A stretch of 64,000 bases of DNA, from NCBI RefSeq assembly GCF_000717055.1, contig NZ_JNXI01000015.1:186001-250000 (forward strand), given 5' to 3'. Positions 35,834-43,793 of the stretch are shown here, piece by piece (position 1 is the stretch's first letter; each line of letters starts with the position of its first letter). The stretch comes from Streptomyces iakyrus (GTDB taxonomy: Bacteria > Actinomycetota > Actinomycetes > Streptomycetales > Streptomycetaceae). The notes under the pieces were generated by a model that saw only the letters and a list, made by a program, of their open reading frames with translations, made no database searches and had not been told where the DNA came from. Made by a program: the position numbers and the translations under genes.

Positions 35834-36601
35834 TCAGACGCGGATGACCTGCGGTCCGAGCAGCGAGTAGCGGTGGGCCTCGGCGGCCGGCAGCAGGGTG
35901 CTCGTCACGATCGTCTCCAGCGTGCCGACCTCGGCGAACCGGCAGAAGCTGACCGCTCCGAACTTGGTGTGCACGCCCGCGAAGACCACGCGCCGGGCGG
36001 CCCGGATCGCCTGTGTCTTGACCTCGCTGACGGCCGGATCGGGGGTGGTGAGGCCGTGTTCGCGGGAGATGCCGTTGGCGCCGATGAACGCCAGGTCGAC
36101 GACGAAGCCGGACAGCATCTTCGTCGTCCAGTGGTCGACGGTGGCGAGGGTGCCGCGCCGCACCCGGCCGCCGAGCAGCAGCACCGAGACGTGCTCGGCC
36201 TCGGCGAGGGCGCCCGCGACCGGCAGGGACGCGGTGACCACGGTCAGCGGCCGGTCCCTCGGGAGTGCCTCGGCGATGAGCTGCGGGGTGTAGCCCTCGT
36301 CGACGAAGACGGTCTCGGCGTCTCCGAGCAGTTCGGCCGCGGCGGCCGCGACCCGGCGTTTCTCGGGGACGTGGCTGGTGGCCCGGAAGGCGAGCGTCGT
36401 CTCGAAGCCGGCGCTCTCCACGGGGTAGGCGCCGCCGTGGGTGCGGCGGAGCAGGCCGTGGTCCTCCAGGACGCGCAGGTCCCTTCGTACGGTTTCCTTG
36501 GCGACGCCCAGTTCGGTGGCGAGGGCGGTGACGTCGACCGAACCGGCGCGCCGTGCGGCCAGCACGATCTCGCGCTGGCGTTCTTCCGCGGTCCTGTTCA
36601 C
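35834..36601 (-). CDS. DeoR/GlpR-family transcriptional regulator
   Basis: A 255-residue sugar-phosphate-responsive repressor with winged helix (SVDVTALATELGVAKETVRRDLRVLEDHGLLRRTHGGA, residues 20-58) and an ISOCOT effector domain (ETVFVDEGYTPQLIAEAL; LLLGGRVRRGT; VDLAFIGANGIS). GTG 36601 used; a GTG nine bases upstream is possible. It lies directly upstream of the polyol ABC operon and probably controls it. Confidence 0.88.
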   Translation of the reverse strand: MNRTAEERQREIVLAARRAGSVDVTALATELGVAKETVRRDLRVLEDHGLLRRTHGGAYPVESAGFETTLAFRATSHVPEKRRVAAAAAELLGDAETVFVDEGYTPQLIAEALPRDRPLTVVTASLPVAGALAEAEHVSVLLLGGRVRRGTLATVDHWTTKMLSGFVVDLAFIGANGISREHGLTTPDPAVSEVKTQAIRAARRVVFAGVHTKFGAVSFCRFAEVGTLETIVTSTLLPAAEAHRYSLLGPQVIRV

Positions 36602-36912
36602 GGCCGTCACCCGCCTTCCTGCCGTGCTGCCCGTTCGGGCCCTCGGTCGGGCCTTGGGGGAAGTTCTACAGGGGGTGTTCCGCGGTGGCCAGGTCTGTTG
36701 CGGGCGGGATCCTGCCCGTGTGTGCCCGTTCGGTCTTGCGGGTGTGCGCAGCGCCAAGGGGCGGCCGTGGCCGTCTGCGGGTGCGTTGTGGCTGGTCGCG
36801 CAGTTCCCCGCGCCCCCTGGTGGCGCTGCCCGACTGCTTCCGGACAGTGCCCGAATGCCCGAGCGGGCGGGCCCGTTTGCTGCCCGCCCGCCCTGGTTCG
36901 GCCTCCGTCCGG
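36602..36912. other. Gap between udh and the DeoR gene
   Basis: 311 bases; it holds the DeoR promoter region (not resolved) and copy 3 of the dispersed repeat. No gene-like frame seen. Confidence 0.5.
36793..36816. repeat. Dispersed intergenic repeat, copy 3
   Basis: TGGTCGCGCAGTTCCCCGCG followed by CCCC, minus orientation of copy 1, preceded by TTGTGGC. Confidence 0.87.
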
Positions 36913-37737
36913 TCAGTAAGGCCAGACCGGCGGGTCCGTCACGAACTGGCCGCCCAGGTAGGCGTGGGCCTCGTTGCCGTCCTGAAGTTCGCCCTGCTCT
37001 GCGATGAGCTTCTCGGCGTACGGCTCGGAGTCGTCCTGCGGCTCGTAGCCGAGCGCCCGGGCGCTGGTGAGGTCCCACCACAGCCGGGTGTTGGCGGAGG
37101 AGCCGTGAACGACGGTGTGGCCGACGTGCTCGGCGGTCAGGGCCGCATGGAAGAGGCGGGCGCCGTCGGCGGGGCTCATCCATACCGAGAGCATGCGCAC
37201 GCTGGTCGGCTCGGGGAAGCAGGAGCCGATGCGCACCGAGACCGTCTCCAGGCCGTGCCTGTCCCAGTAGAGCTGCGCGAGGTCCTCGCCGAAGCACTTG
37301 GACAGACCGTAGAAGGTGTCCGGGCGGCGCGGGGTGTCGACGGGGATGAGCACGCTTGGATCAAGAGGGGCGTCGCCCCGGGGGCGCGGGGTGTAGCCGA
37401 CGGCGTGGTTGGAGGAGGCGAAGACGATCCTGCCGACTCCTTCTTCGCGGGCGGCCTCGTAGAGGTGGTAGGTGCCCTCAATGTTGGCCTTGAGGATCTT
37501 CTCGAAGGGCGCTTCCAGGGAGATGCCCGCGAGGTGGAGGATCGCGTCGACGCCCCGGACGGCCTCGCGCACGGCGTCCCGGTCGGCCAGGTCGGCGGTG
37601 ATCGCGTCGGGCTCGCCCTCGACCGGGCGCAGGTCCAGCAGGCGCAGGTCGTAGCCGTAGGCCGGGAGCAGGTCCCGCATCAGGGTGCCGAGGCCGCCGG
37701 CGGCGCCGGTGAGCAGGACGGTGCGGGGAGCGGGCAT
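36913..37737 (-). CDS. udh: Uronate dehydrogenase-like NAD-dependent epimerase/dehydratase family protein
   Basis: A 274-residue short-chain (extended) dehydrogenase: NAD motif LLTGAAGGLGTLM, then DLADRDAVREAV and LAGIS, Ser/Asn FASSNHAVGY, and active-site YGLSK. It matches uronate dehydrogenases, which oxidise galacturonate or glucuronate to the aldaro-lactone. Divergent from kdgD, whose product acts two steps later, which strongly supports a galacturonate pathway. ATG 37737 with AAGGAG upstream. Confidence 0.86.
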   Translation of the reverse strand: MPAPRTVLLTGAAGGLGTLMRDLLPAYGYDLRLLDLRPVEGEPDAITADLADRDAVREAVRGVDAILHLAGISLEAPFEKILKANIEGTYHLYEAAREEGVGRIVFASSNHAVGYTPRPRGDAPLDPSVLIPVDTPRRPDTFYGLSKCFGEDLAQLYWDRHGLETVSVRIGSCFPEPTSVRMLSVWMSPADGARLFHAALTAEHVGHTVVHGSSANTRLWWDLTSARALGYEPQDDSEPYAEKLIAEQGELQDGNEAHAYLGGQFVTDPPVWPY

Positions 37738-37892
37738 CCTCGGGTCTCCTTGATCGCCAGCCGTGCTGATCGCCAAGCGTGCACATGAGCGCACGGCATT
37801 CATATGCGTGGACACGCTAAGGAGCTGGGGCGGGGCCCGTCAAGTATGTCGCGGAGGGGGTGAATCCGCAGGTGCGTCACGGGTGTGCGCGC

Positions 37893-37955
37893 TTGACCGG
37901 CGGCGAGGCGGCGCCTTAGCGTGGAGTTGTTCAGAAATATAGACGTCAATCATGA
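37893..37955 (+). promoter_or_regulatory. kdgD promoter with candidate GntR operator
   Basis: TTGACC (37893-37898), 18-base spacer, TAGCGT (37917-37922); predicted start near 37929. ACGTCAATCATGA at 37943-37955 lies about 15 bases into the transcript and matches the 13-mer ACGTCATATATGA found at the same position of the gntR promoter (11 of 13 identical). Confidence 0.65.
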
Positions 37956-37975
37956 ATATGGAACCGGGAGAGCTT

Positions 37976-38917
37976 GTGACGCCAGCCCCTCTCGCCACAC
38001 GACTCGACATCCCCAGCGGGCCGCTGTTCTTCCCGGTCACCGCCTACGGGCCCGACGGCTCCGTGGACCTCGACACCTACCGCACGCACGTCCGGCGCGG
38101 GGTGGAGGCCGGAGCCGCCGCCGTGTTCGCCTGCTGCGGCACCGGCGAGTTCCACGCGCTCACGCCCGAGGAGTTCGAAGCCTGCGTCCGGGTCGCCGTC
38201 GAGGCCGCCGACGGGCGCGTGCCGGTCGTCGCCGGCGCCGGGTACGGCACGGCGCTCGCCGTGCGCTACGCCCGCCTCGCCGAGGCCGCCGGGGCGGACG
38301 GGCTGCTCGCCATGCCGCCCTACCTGGTCGTCGCCGGGCAGGAAGGGCTGCTGCGGCACTACCGCGAAGTCGCCGCGGCGACCGCCCTGCCGGTCATCGT
38401 CTACCAGCGCGACAACGCCGTGTTCACCCCGCAGACGGTCGTCGCCCTGGTCCGCACGGACGGGATCATCGGCCTGAAGGACGGGCTCGGCGACCTCGAC
38501 CTCATGCAGCGCGTCGTCAGCGCCGTCCGCACCGAGGCCCCGGGGGACTTCCTCTACTTCAACGGCCTGCCGACCGCCGAGCAGACGCAGCTCGCCTACC
38601 GCGCCCTCGGGGTCACGCTCTACTCGTCCGCCGTGTTCTGCTTCGCACCGGAGATCGCCCTCGCCTTCCACCAGGCCCTCAGGACCGGCGACGATGCCAC
38701 CGTGGCGAAGCTGCTGGACGGCTTCTACCGCCCCTTCGTCGAACTGCGCGACCGGGGCCGCGGCTACGCGGTCGCCCTGGTCAAAGCCGGCGTACGGCTG
38801 CGCGGCCTCGACGTCGGGGAGGTCCGGCCCCCACTGCACGAGCCGAGCGAGGATCATGTGAAGCAGCTCGCCGAACTGATCGAGCGGGGCCACGCGTTGC
38901 TGGAGGAGGCCAAGTGA
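37976..38917 (+). CDS. kdgD: 5-dehydro-4-deoxyglucarate dehydratase
   Basis: A 313-residue DapA/NAL-superfamily TIM-barrel lyase. It should convert 5-keto-4-deoxyglucarate to 2-oxoglutarate semialdehyde with loss of water and CO2. Schiff-base Lys in GIIGLKDGLGDLD, Tyr in VIVYQRDNAVFTP (YxR motif, not the YNxP of DapA), and FACCGTGEFHALTPEEF at the N-terminus. GTG 37976 chosen: GGGAGAG precedes it, whereas the ATG at 37952 has no Shine-Dalgarno and overlaps the operator. GTGA overlap with the next gene. Confidence 0.88.
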   Translation: MTPAPLATRLDIPSGPLFFPVTAYGPDGSVDLDTYRTHVRRGVEAGAAAVFACCGTGEFHALTPEEFEACVRVAVEAADGRVPVVAGAGYGTALAVRYARLAEAAGADGLLAMPPYLVVAGQEGLLRHYREVAAATALPVIVYQRDNAVFTPQTVVALVRTDGIIGLKDGLGDLDLMQRVVSAVRTEAPGDFLYFNGLPTAEQTQLAYRALGVTLYSSAVFCFAPEIALAFHQALRTGDDATVAKLLDGFYRPFVELRDRGRGYAVALVKAGVRLRGLDVGEVRPPLHEPSEDHVKQLAELIERGHALLEEAK

Positions 38918-40077
38918 AGGCGTCGGCATTCGTCTACCCCTGGGACGTCAACGGGGACCCGGAGGCGCCCGCGCGGATCGCCGCACTCGGCGTGGAACAG
39001 GTGACCCTGGCCGCCGCTTACCACTCCACGCGCGCCCTCACGCCCCGCCACCCGCGCCACCGCATCGTCACGGCCGAGCACGCCGCCGTGCTGTACCCGG
39101 CGGACGACCGCTGGAACGGGCGGGAGCTGCGCCCCTACGCGGCCGGCGCCTGGGCCCCCGAGGACGCCTTCGGCGAGGCGGCGGCCGCGCTCACCGAGGC
39201 CGGTCTCGACGTGCACACCTGGGTCGTCCTCGCCCACAACTCCCGCCTGGGCGCCGAGCACCCGGACACCTCGGTCGTCAACGCCTACGGCGACCGCTAC
39301 CCCTGGGCGCCCTGCATCGCACAGCCCGCCACGCGTGCCTACCTGACCGATCTGGCCGCCGAGGCCGCCGTCCGGCCCGGGGCGCGCGGCACCGAGCTGG
39401 AGTCCCTCGGCTGGTACGGGCTGCAACATCTGCACGCCCACGACAAGACCGGCGGCGTCGGCCTCGGGGACGCCGGGCAGTACCTGATGGCGCTGTGCTT
39501 CTGCCCGTCCTGCCGGGAGGGCTACGGCCGGCACGGCCTGGACGCCGACCGGCTGGCGGCCGCCGTACGGACCGCGCTGGAACCGGTGTGGCAGGGAGCG
39601 CCCTCCGACGGAGCCTGGGCGGGCATCGAGAAGCTCCTGGGCGAGACTCTCGCGAACACCACGCGCGCGTACCGCGACGAAACCGCCCGCACACTCCAGG
39701 AACAGGCCGTCGCGGCGGTCCGGGCGGCGGCTACCGACGGTTTCCAGGTGCTGCTGCACGCGGACCCCGTGTCGTACCACGTCGGCGCCAACCCCGGGGT
39801 CGACCCGGCGCACATCCTGTCCGTCGCGGACGGCGTGGTCGTCCCCTGCGCGGGCGGCACCGGCACCCTCACGCCGTTCGCGCGGCAGGAGCGCGAGGGC
39901 GCCGTCATCGCCGCCAACTTCACCGTCGTCTCGGGCATGGGCGGCAGCCCCGGCACCCTCGCCGCCGATGCCGCCGAGGCACGGCGGCTGGGCGCCACCG
40001 AACTGCGGCTGTACCACGCCGGGCTGGCGTCCGACGACGACCTGGACACGGTCCGCTCCGCCCTCGCCGGGCGTTGA
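38914..40077 (+). CDS. Conserved protein of unknown function coupled to kdgD
   Basis: A 387-residue Ala-rich soluble protein, no signal peptide. I know no function. It looks like a TIM-barrel: regular strand/helix alternation with YPWDVNG at the start, VTLAAAYHSTRAL, VHTWVVLAHNSRLG, LGWYGLQHLHAHDKTG, a CFCPSCREGYGRHGLD cysteine cluster (C-X-C-X2-C) around residue 195, FQVLLHADPVSYH and VVPCAGGTGTL. The pattern resembles glycoside-hydrolase-like or sugar-acid enzymes with a metal site. The GTG start overlaps the kdgD stop, so it should work with KdgD, either in the galacturonate route or on a pectin-derived sugar. Confidence 0.8.
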   Translation: MKASAFVYPWDVNGDPEAPARIAALGVEQVTLAAAYHSTRALTPRHPRHRIVTAEHAAVLYPADDRWNGRELRPYAAGAWAPEDAFGEAAAALTEAGLDVHTWVVLAHNSRLGAEHPDTSVVNAYGDRYPWAPCIAQPATRAYLTDLAAEAAVRPGARGTELESLGWYGLQHLHAHDKTGGVGLGDAGQYLMALCFCPSCREGYGRHGLDADRLAAAVRTALEPVWQGAPSDGAWAGIEKLLGETLANTTRAYRDETARTLQEQAVAAVRAAATDGFQVLLHADPVSYHVGANPGVDPAHILSVADGVVVPCAGGTGTLTPFARQEREGAVIAANFTVVSGMGGSPGTLAADAAEARRLGATELRLYHAGLASDDDLDTVRSALAGR

Positions 40078-40093
40078 GGCGGCGGGTTGGTCA

Positions 40094-41338
40094 TCAATGG
40101 TGTGGGACGGCTCCGGCCGCGCCCGGGGGAGCGCACAGCGCTCCGGCCGCGGCCGGGGGAGCGCACAGCGCCGCAGCCGTCACCAGCAGGGCCGCGCCCA
40201 GGGCCACCAGCACCGGCCGGTGGCCCACCGGCTCGACCAGGGCCGCCCCGGCGGCCAGCCCGGCCACGTTCGGCGCGTACACCAGCGTGTGGGCGGTGGC
40301 CGTGACCCGGCCCAGCAGCGCACCGGGCGTCTCGCGCTGCACGGAGGTCAGTGCGGCGATCAGCACGGCGGGCAGCCCCGCGCCGATCGCCGCGCTGCAC
40401 ACCAGCGCCACCGGGTCGGACGGCACCGCCCGCAGGGCCACCGCGAGCGCCAGCAGGGCGATGCCGTACGCCCCGAAGCGCCGCGCCCCCAGCCGGCGCA
40501 GGGCGGCGCCGGACAGCAGCCCGGCCGCGACCGACCCGGCGCCTTGCACGGCGTACAGGACACCGGCGTACGCGGGGGAGTGCCCGAGGCCGTCGACGAC
40601 GGCGTAGACCAGCGCGCCGTTCAGGCCGGCGCACAGCATGGTGGCGCCGCCCGCCAGGACCAGCGGGCGCAGCACCGGGTGCGCCCACAGGTGGCGGACA
40701 CCCTCGCCTGTCCCCCGCCGGTGGCCGTCCCGGGGCCGTGCGGGCTTGTCCTCCCGCCCGCGCAGCGCCGCGTACAGGCCTGCGGCCAGCACGAACGTCG
40801 CCGCGTCGAGGAGGGCGACACCCGCGCCGCCGTACGCCGCGTACAGGCCCGCGCCCGCCAGCGGGGCCAGGAGTTTCATGCTTTCGGTGGCGGTCATGCG
40901 CAGGCCGTTGAAGTCGCCGAGCAGGGACCGGTCGACGGCGGTCGCGACCAGCGCCGACTCGGCCGCGTCGTGGACGACGCCCGCCGCCCCGTACACGAAC
41001 AGCACCCCGTACAGCAGCCAGAGGTCGCCCGGGGCGTCGACGCCCACCAGGGTGAGCAGGAGGGCCCCGAGCAGCATGTTCACGCCGATCAGCAGCGGCT
41101 TGCGGCGGCCCCGGTCGGCGAGGGTGCCCAGCATCGGCCCGGCCAGGGTCGGCAGCCACATGGCCAGCATGCACAGCGCGGCGAGGCCGTCCGAGCCGGT
41201 GAGGTCCTTCACCCATACGCCGGACGCCAGCCACAGGGCCGAGGTGCCGAAGCCGGAGACCACCACGCCGGACAGGCAGAGGCCTGCGTCGCGATCGCGC
41301 AGGACGCGCACGAGCGGCCAGGTCGTCTTGGTCGTCAT
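40094..41338 (-). CDS. Major facilitator superfamily transporter
   Basis: A 414-residue membrane protein with twelve predicted helices, MFS drug/proton antiporter type (loop 2-3 motif GTLADRGRRKPLLIG). The substrate is not evident; sequence of the DHA3/enterobactin-exporter kind (multidrug) rather than sugar symporter. The last residues (ALCAPPAAAGALCAPPGAAGAVPHH) arise from a 30-base tandem duplication at 40111-40170. ATG 41338. Confidence 0.85.
   Translation of the reverse strand: MTTKTTWPLVRVLRDRDAGLCLSGVVVSGFGTSALWLASGVWVKDLTGSDGLAALCMLAMWLPTLAGPMLGTLADRGRRKPLLIGVNMLLGALLLTLVGVDAPGDLWLLYGVLFVYGAAGVVHDAAESALVATAVDRSLLGDFNGLRMTATESMKLLAPLAGAGLYAAYGGAGVALLDAATFVLAAGLYAALRGREDKPARPRDGHRRGTGEGVRHLWAHPVLRPLVLAGGATMLCAGLNGALVYAVVDGLGHSPAYAGVLYAVQGAGSVAAGLLSGAALRRLGARRFGAYGIALLALAVALRAVPSDPVALVCSAAIGAGLPAVLIAALTSVQRETPGALLGRVTATAHTLVYAPNVAGLAAGAALVEPVGHRPVLVALGAALLVTAAALCAPPAAAGALCAPPGAAGAVPHH
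40111..40170. repeat. 30-bp tandem duplication inside the MFS 3' end
   Basis: Units 40111-40140 and 40141-40170 (CTCCGGCCGC then g[c/g]CCGGGGGAGCGCACAGCG) differ at one base. In frame, adding ten residues to the C-terminus. Confidence 0.85.
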
Positions 41339-41476
41339 GCCTGGTCATCGTGGGGCTAAGGACTGGGGGAGCGGATCGGGCAGGTTCCCTAGAAGTGGCC
41401 TCCTGGGGCGGGCCGGCGATGAGTTCCGCGGCCGGCGTCGGTCTACCCCGCAGGACCACACTGCTGAGGAGCCCGC

Positions 41477-42076
41477 ATGACCGACACGACCGGTACGACC
41501 CTCGACCTCGGACCCCAGGCGGAGGTGCTGGCGCGGCTGGTCGCCGGCGTCACCGACGAGCACCTGTCCGGCCCGACCCCCTGCCCCGAGTACGAGGTGC
41601 GCCACCTGCTCGGCCACCTCGCCGGGCTGGCCGTCGCCTTCCGTGACGCCGGCCGCAAGGACCTGGGCGTCACCACCGACACCAGCCCTCAGTCCGCGCT
41701 CCCCGACCTCGCGCCCGGCTGGCGCGAGGAACTGCCCAAGGTCCTCGCCGAACTGGCCGAGGCCTGGCGCGACCCGGCCGCGTGGACCGGCATGACCCGG
41801 GCCGGAGGCGTGGACCTGCCCGGCGAGGTCACGGGGCTCGTCGCCACCGACGAACTGGTCGTCCACGGCTGGGACCTCGCCCGCGCCACCGGTCAGCGCT
41901 ACGACCCCGACCCGGCCGCGCTCCGGGTGTGCCACGACTTCCTCGCGGCGTCCGTCGACGACCCCGGCCGCGGCGCCATCTTCGGGCCCGTCGTCCCCGT
42001 CGGGCCGGAGGCATCCCTGCTGGCCCGGGCCGTGGGGCTCAGCGGGCGGGACCCGGAGTGGGCGCCCCAGCCGTAG
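41477..42076 (+). CDS. TIGR03086-family (mycothiol-dependent maleylpyruvate isomerase-like, DinB fold) protein
   Basis: A 199-residue cytoplasmic four-helix protein of the MDMPI N-terminal/DinB type. Putative metal ligands: HLLGHLAGLAVAFRDA and VVHGWDLARATGQ. Such proteins are thiol-dependent transferases or unknown enzymes in mycothiol-producing bacteria. Divergent from the MFS gene, with GAGGAG before the ATG. Link to the pectin locus is not obvious. Confidence 0.82.
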   Translation: MTDTTGTTLDLGPQAEVLARLVAGVTDEHLSGPTPCPEYEVRHLLGHLAGLAVAFRDAGRKDLGVTTDTSPQSALPDLAPGWREELPKVLAELAEAWRDPAAWTGMTRAGGVDLPGEVTGLVATDELVVHGWDLARATGQRYDPDPAALRVCHDFLAASVDDPGRGAIFGPVVPVGPEASLLARAVGLSGRDPEWAPQP

Positions 42077-42106
42077 AAAGCGATTGCTGTTTCTTCGCCG
42101 AAAGCA

Positions 42107-42166
42107 TTGACGAAGCCCATGCGCCCTCCTACCGTCGTCGCGTCGTACTTCGTACGTCATATATGA
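42107..42166 (+). promoter_or_regulatory. gntR-dapA-like-ilvD promoter with palindromic operator
   Basis: TTGACG (42107-42112), 17-base spacer, TACCGT (42130-42135); start near 42142. TCATATATGA (42157-42166), a perfect 10-bp palindrome within ACGTCATATATGA (42154-42166), lies about 15 bases into the transcript. Probable autoregulatory GntR operator. Confidence 0.7.
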
Positions 42167-42174
42167 GACGCGAT

Positions 42175-42216
42175 ACGCGAGATCCGATACGCGATCCACC
42201 GAGACGCGAGATCCGA
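42175..42216 (+). repeat. 13-bp direct repeat in the gntR leader
   Basis: ACGCGAGATCCGA at 42175-42187 and again at 42204-42216, 29 bases apart, with the related word GATACGCGA twice between. Lies between the operator and the start codon. Confidence 0.7.
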
Positions 42217-42225
42217 GAGGCGCGC

Positions 42226-42885
42226 ATGACCTCTGTGCCCACGCCGATCCCCTCCCGCACGCAGTACGTGCTGGAGGGGATCAAACACCGCATCCTCACC
42301 GGGCAGCTGACGCCGGGACAGGCGCTGGTCGAGACCGAACTCGCCGCGCAGTTCGGCGTGTCGAAGACCCCGGTGCGCGAGGCGCTCAAGACCCTCGCCG
42401 GGACCGGGCTGGTCGTGATGAGCCAGTACAAGGGCGTCACCGTGCGCCTGGTGGACGCGGACATGGCGCGCGAGGTCTACGACGTGCGGCTGCTGCTGGA
42501 GCCGGAGGCGCTGCGGCGCGCCGTGCAGCGCGGCGCCTCCTTGGACGTCGCCCGCGAGGCGCTGACCCGGGCCGACGCCGCCACCGACACCGCCGAACGC
42601 TCCCTCGCCAACCGGGAGTTCCACCGCGCCCTGTACCTGCCGTGCGGCAACCCGCTGCTCGGCCGGATGCTCGACGAGGTCCGCGACCAGGCCGCCCTGG
42701 TCTCCGCCGTCGCCTGGGCCGCCTCGCCCTCCTGGGAGCGCGAGGCCGGAGAGCACCGGGAGATTTTGCGGCTCGCGCTCGACGGTGACGCCGACGGCGC
42801 GGCGCGTGCCCTGCACGCCCACATCGCGTCCTTCGTGCAGCGTGCTTTCCCCCAGGCAGCACTGGAACAGGAAGGTCAGGAATGA
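42226..42885 (+). CDS. GntR-family regulator with FCD domain
   Basis: A 219-residue FadR-type repressor: winged helix (GIKHRILTGQLTPGQALVETELAAQFGVSKTPVREALKTL, residues 15-55) and FCD effector domain with metal-ligand pattern NREFHRALY, REAGEHREILRLA, ALHAHIASF. FCD regulators sense sugar acids and other carboxylates. It heads an operon with a keto-deoxy-acid lyase and a sugar-acid dehydratase, overlapping by four bases, so a pathway sugar acid is the probable inducer. ATG with GAGAGG upstream. Confidence 0.92.
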   Translation: MTSVPTPIPSRTQYVLEGIKHRILTGQLTPGQALVETELAAQFGVSKTPVREALKTLAGTGLVVMSQYKGVTVRLVDADMAREVYDVRLLLEPEALRRAVQRGASLDVAREALTRADAATDTAERSLANREFHRALYLPCGNPLLGRMLDEVRDQAALVSAVAWAASPSWEREAGEHREILRLALDGDADGAARALHAHIASFVQRAFPQAALEQEGQE

Positions 42886-43793
42886 GCAGCGTGGCGTTCG
42901 AGACCCAGCGGGCGGCCCTGGCCGACGTGGTGGCGATCCCGGTGACCCCGTTCGCCGAGGACGGCTCCGTCGCCGAGGACACCCACCGGGCCCTGCTGCG
43001 CCGCCTGCTCGACGGCGGCATCACGACCCTCACCCCGAACGGCAACACCGGCGAGTTCTACGCCCTGACCCCCGAAGAGCGCCGGCTCGTCACGGAGCTG
43101 ACGATCGACGAAGCCGACGAGCGGGCCGTCGTCCTGGTCGGCGTCGGACACGACATCCCCACCGCCGTCGCCTCCGCCCGGCACGCCCGGGAGCTCGGTG
43201 CCCAGATGGTGATGGTCCACCAGCCGGTCCACCCGTACGTCTCACAGGCCGGCTGGGTCGACTACCACCGTGCCGTCGCCGAGGCCGTGCCCGAGCTGGG
43301 CGTCGTGCCCTACATCCGCAACGCGCAGCTCACCGGCGCCCGCCTCGCCGAACTCGCCGACACCTGCCCCAACGTCATCGGCGTGAAGTACGCAGTCCCC
43401 GACGCGGCCAGGTTCGCCGCGTTCGCCCGTGACGCGGGGCTCGAGCGGTTCGTGTGGGTGGCGGGGCTCGCCGAGCCGTACGCCCCCTCCTACTTCTCCG
43501 CCGGTGCCACCGGCTTCACCTCGGGGCTGGTGAACGTCGCCCCGGCCGTCTCGCTGAACATGATCGAGGCGCTGCGCTCCGGCGACTACCGGGCCGCCAT
43601 GAAGGTCTGGGAGCAGATCCGCCGCTTCGAGGAGCTGCGCGCGGCCAACGGCTCCGCCGACAACGTCACCGTCGTCAAGGAGGCCCTCGCCTCCCTCGGG
43701 CTGTGCCGCCGCGAGGTCCGCCCGCCGAGCAGGCCGCTGCCGGAGAACGGGCGGGCCGAGGTCGCCGCGATCGCCGCGGGGTGGTCGATATGA
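42882..43793 (+). CDS. KdgD-like dihydrodipicolinate synthase-family lyase
   Basis: A 303-residue DapA/NAL-superfamily enzyme. Schiff-base Lys in NVIGVKYAVPD, Tyr in VVPYIRNAQLTG (again YxR, as in KdgD, not YNxP), and TPNGNTGEFYALTPEE. This residue set points to a 2-keto-3-deoxy-sugar-acid dehydratase or aldolase, not lysine biosynthesis. It is translated between gntR and the IlvD/Edd dehydratase (ATGA overlaps on both sides), so it should act on that dehydratase's product, for example 2-keto-3-deoxy-pentonate. Confidence 0.84.
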   Translation: MSSVAFETQRAALADVVAIPVTPFAEDGSVAEDTHRALLRRLLDGGITTLTPNGNTGEFYALTPEERRLVTELTIDEADERAVVLVGVGHDIPTAVASARHARELGAQMVMVHQPVHPYVSQAGWVDYHRAVAEAVPELGVVPYIRNAQLTGARLAELADTCPNVIGVKYAVPDAARFAAFARDAGLERFVWVAGLAEPYAPSYFSAGATGFTSGLVNVAPAVSLNMIEALRSGDYRAAMKVWEQIRRFEELRAANGSADNVTVVKEALASLGLCRREVRPPSRPLPENGRAEVAAIAAGWSI

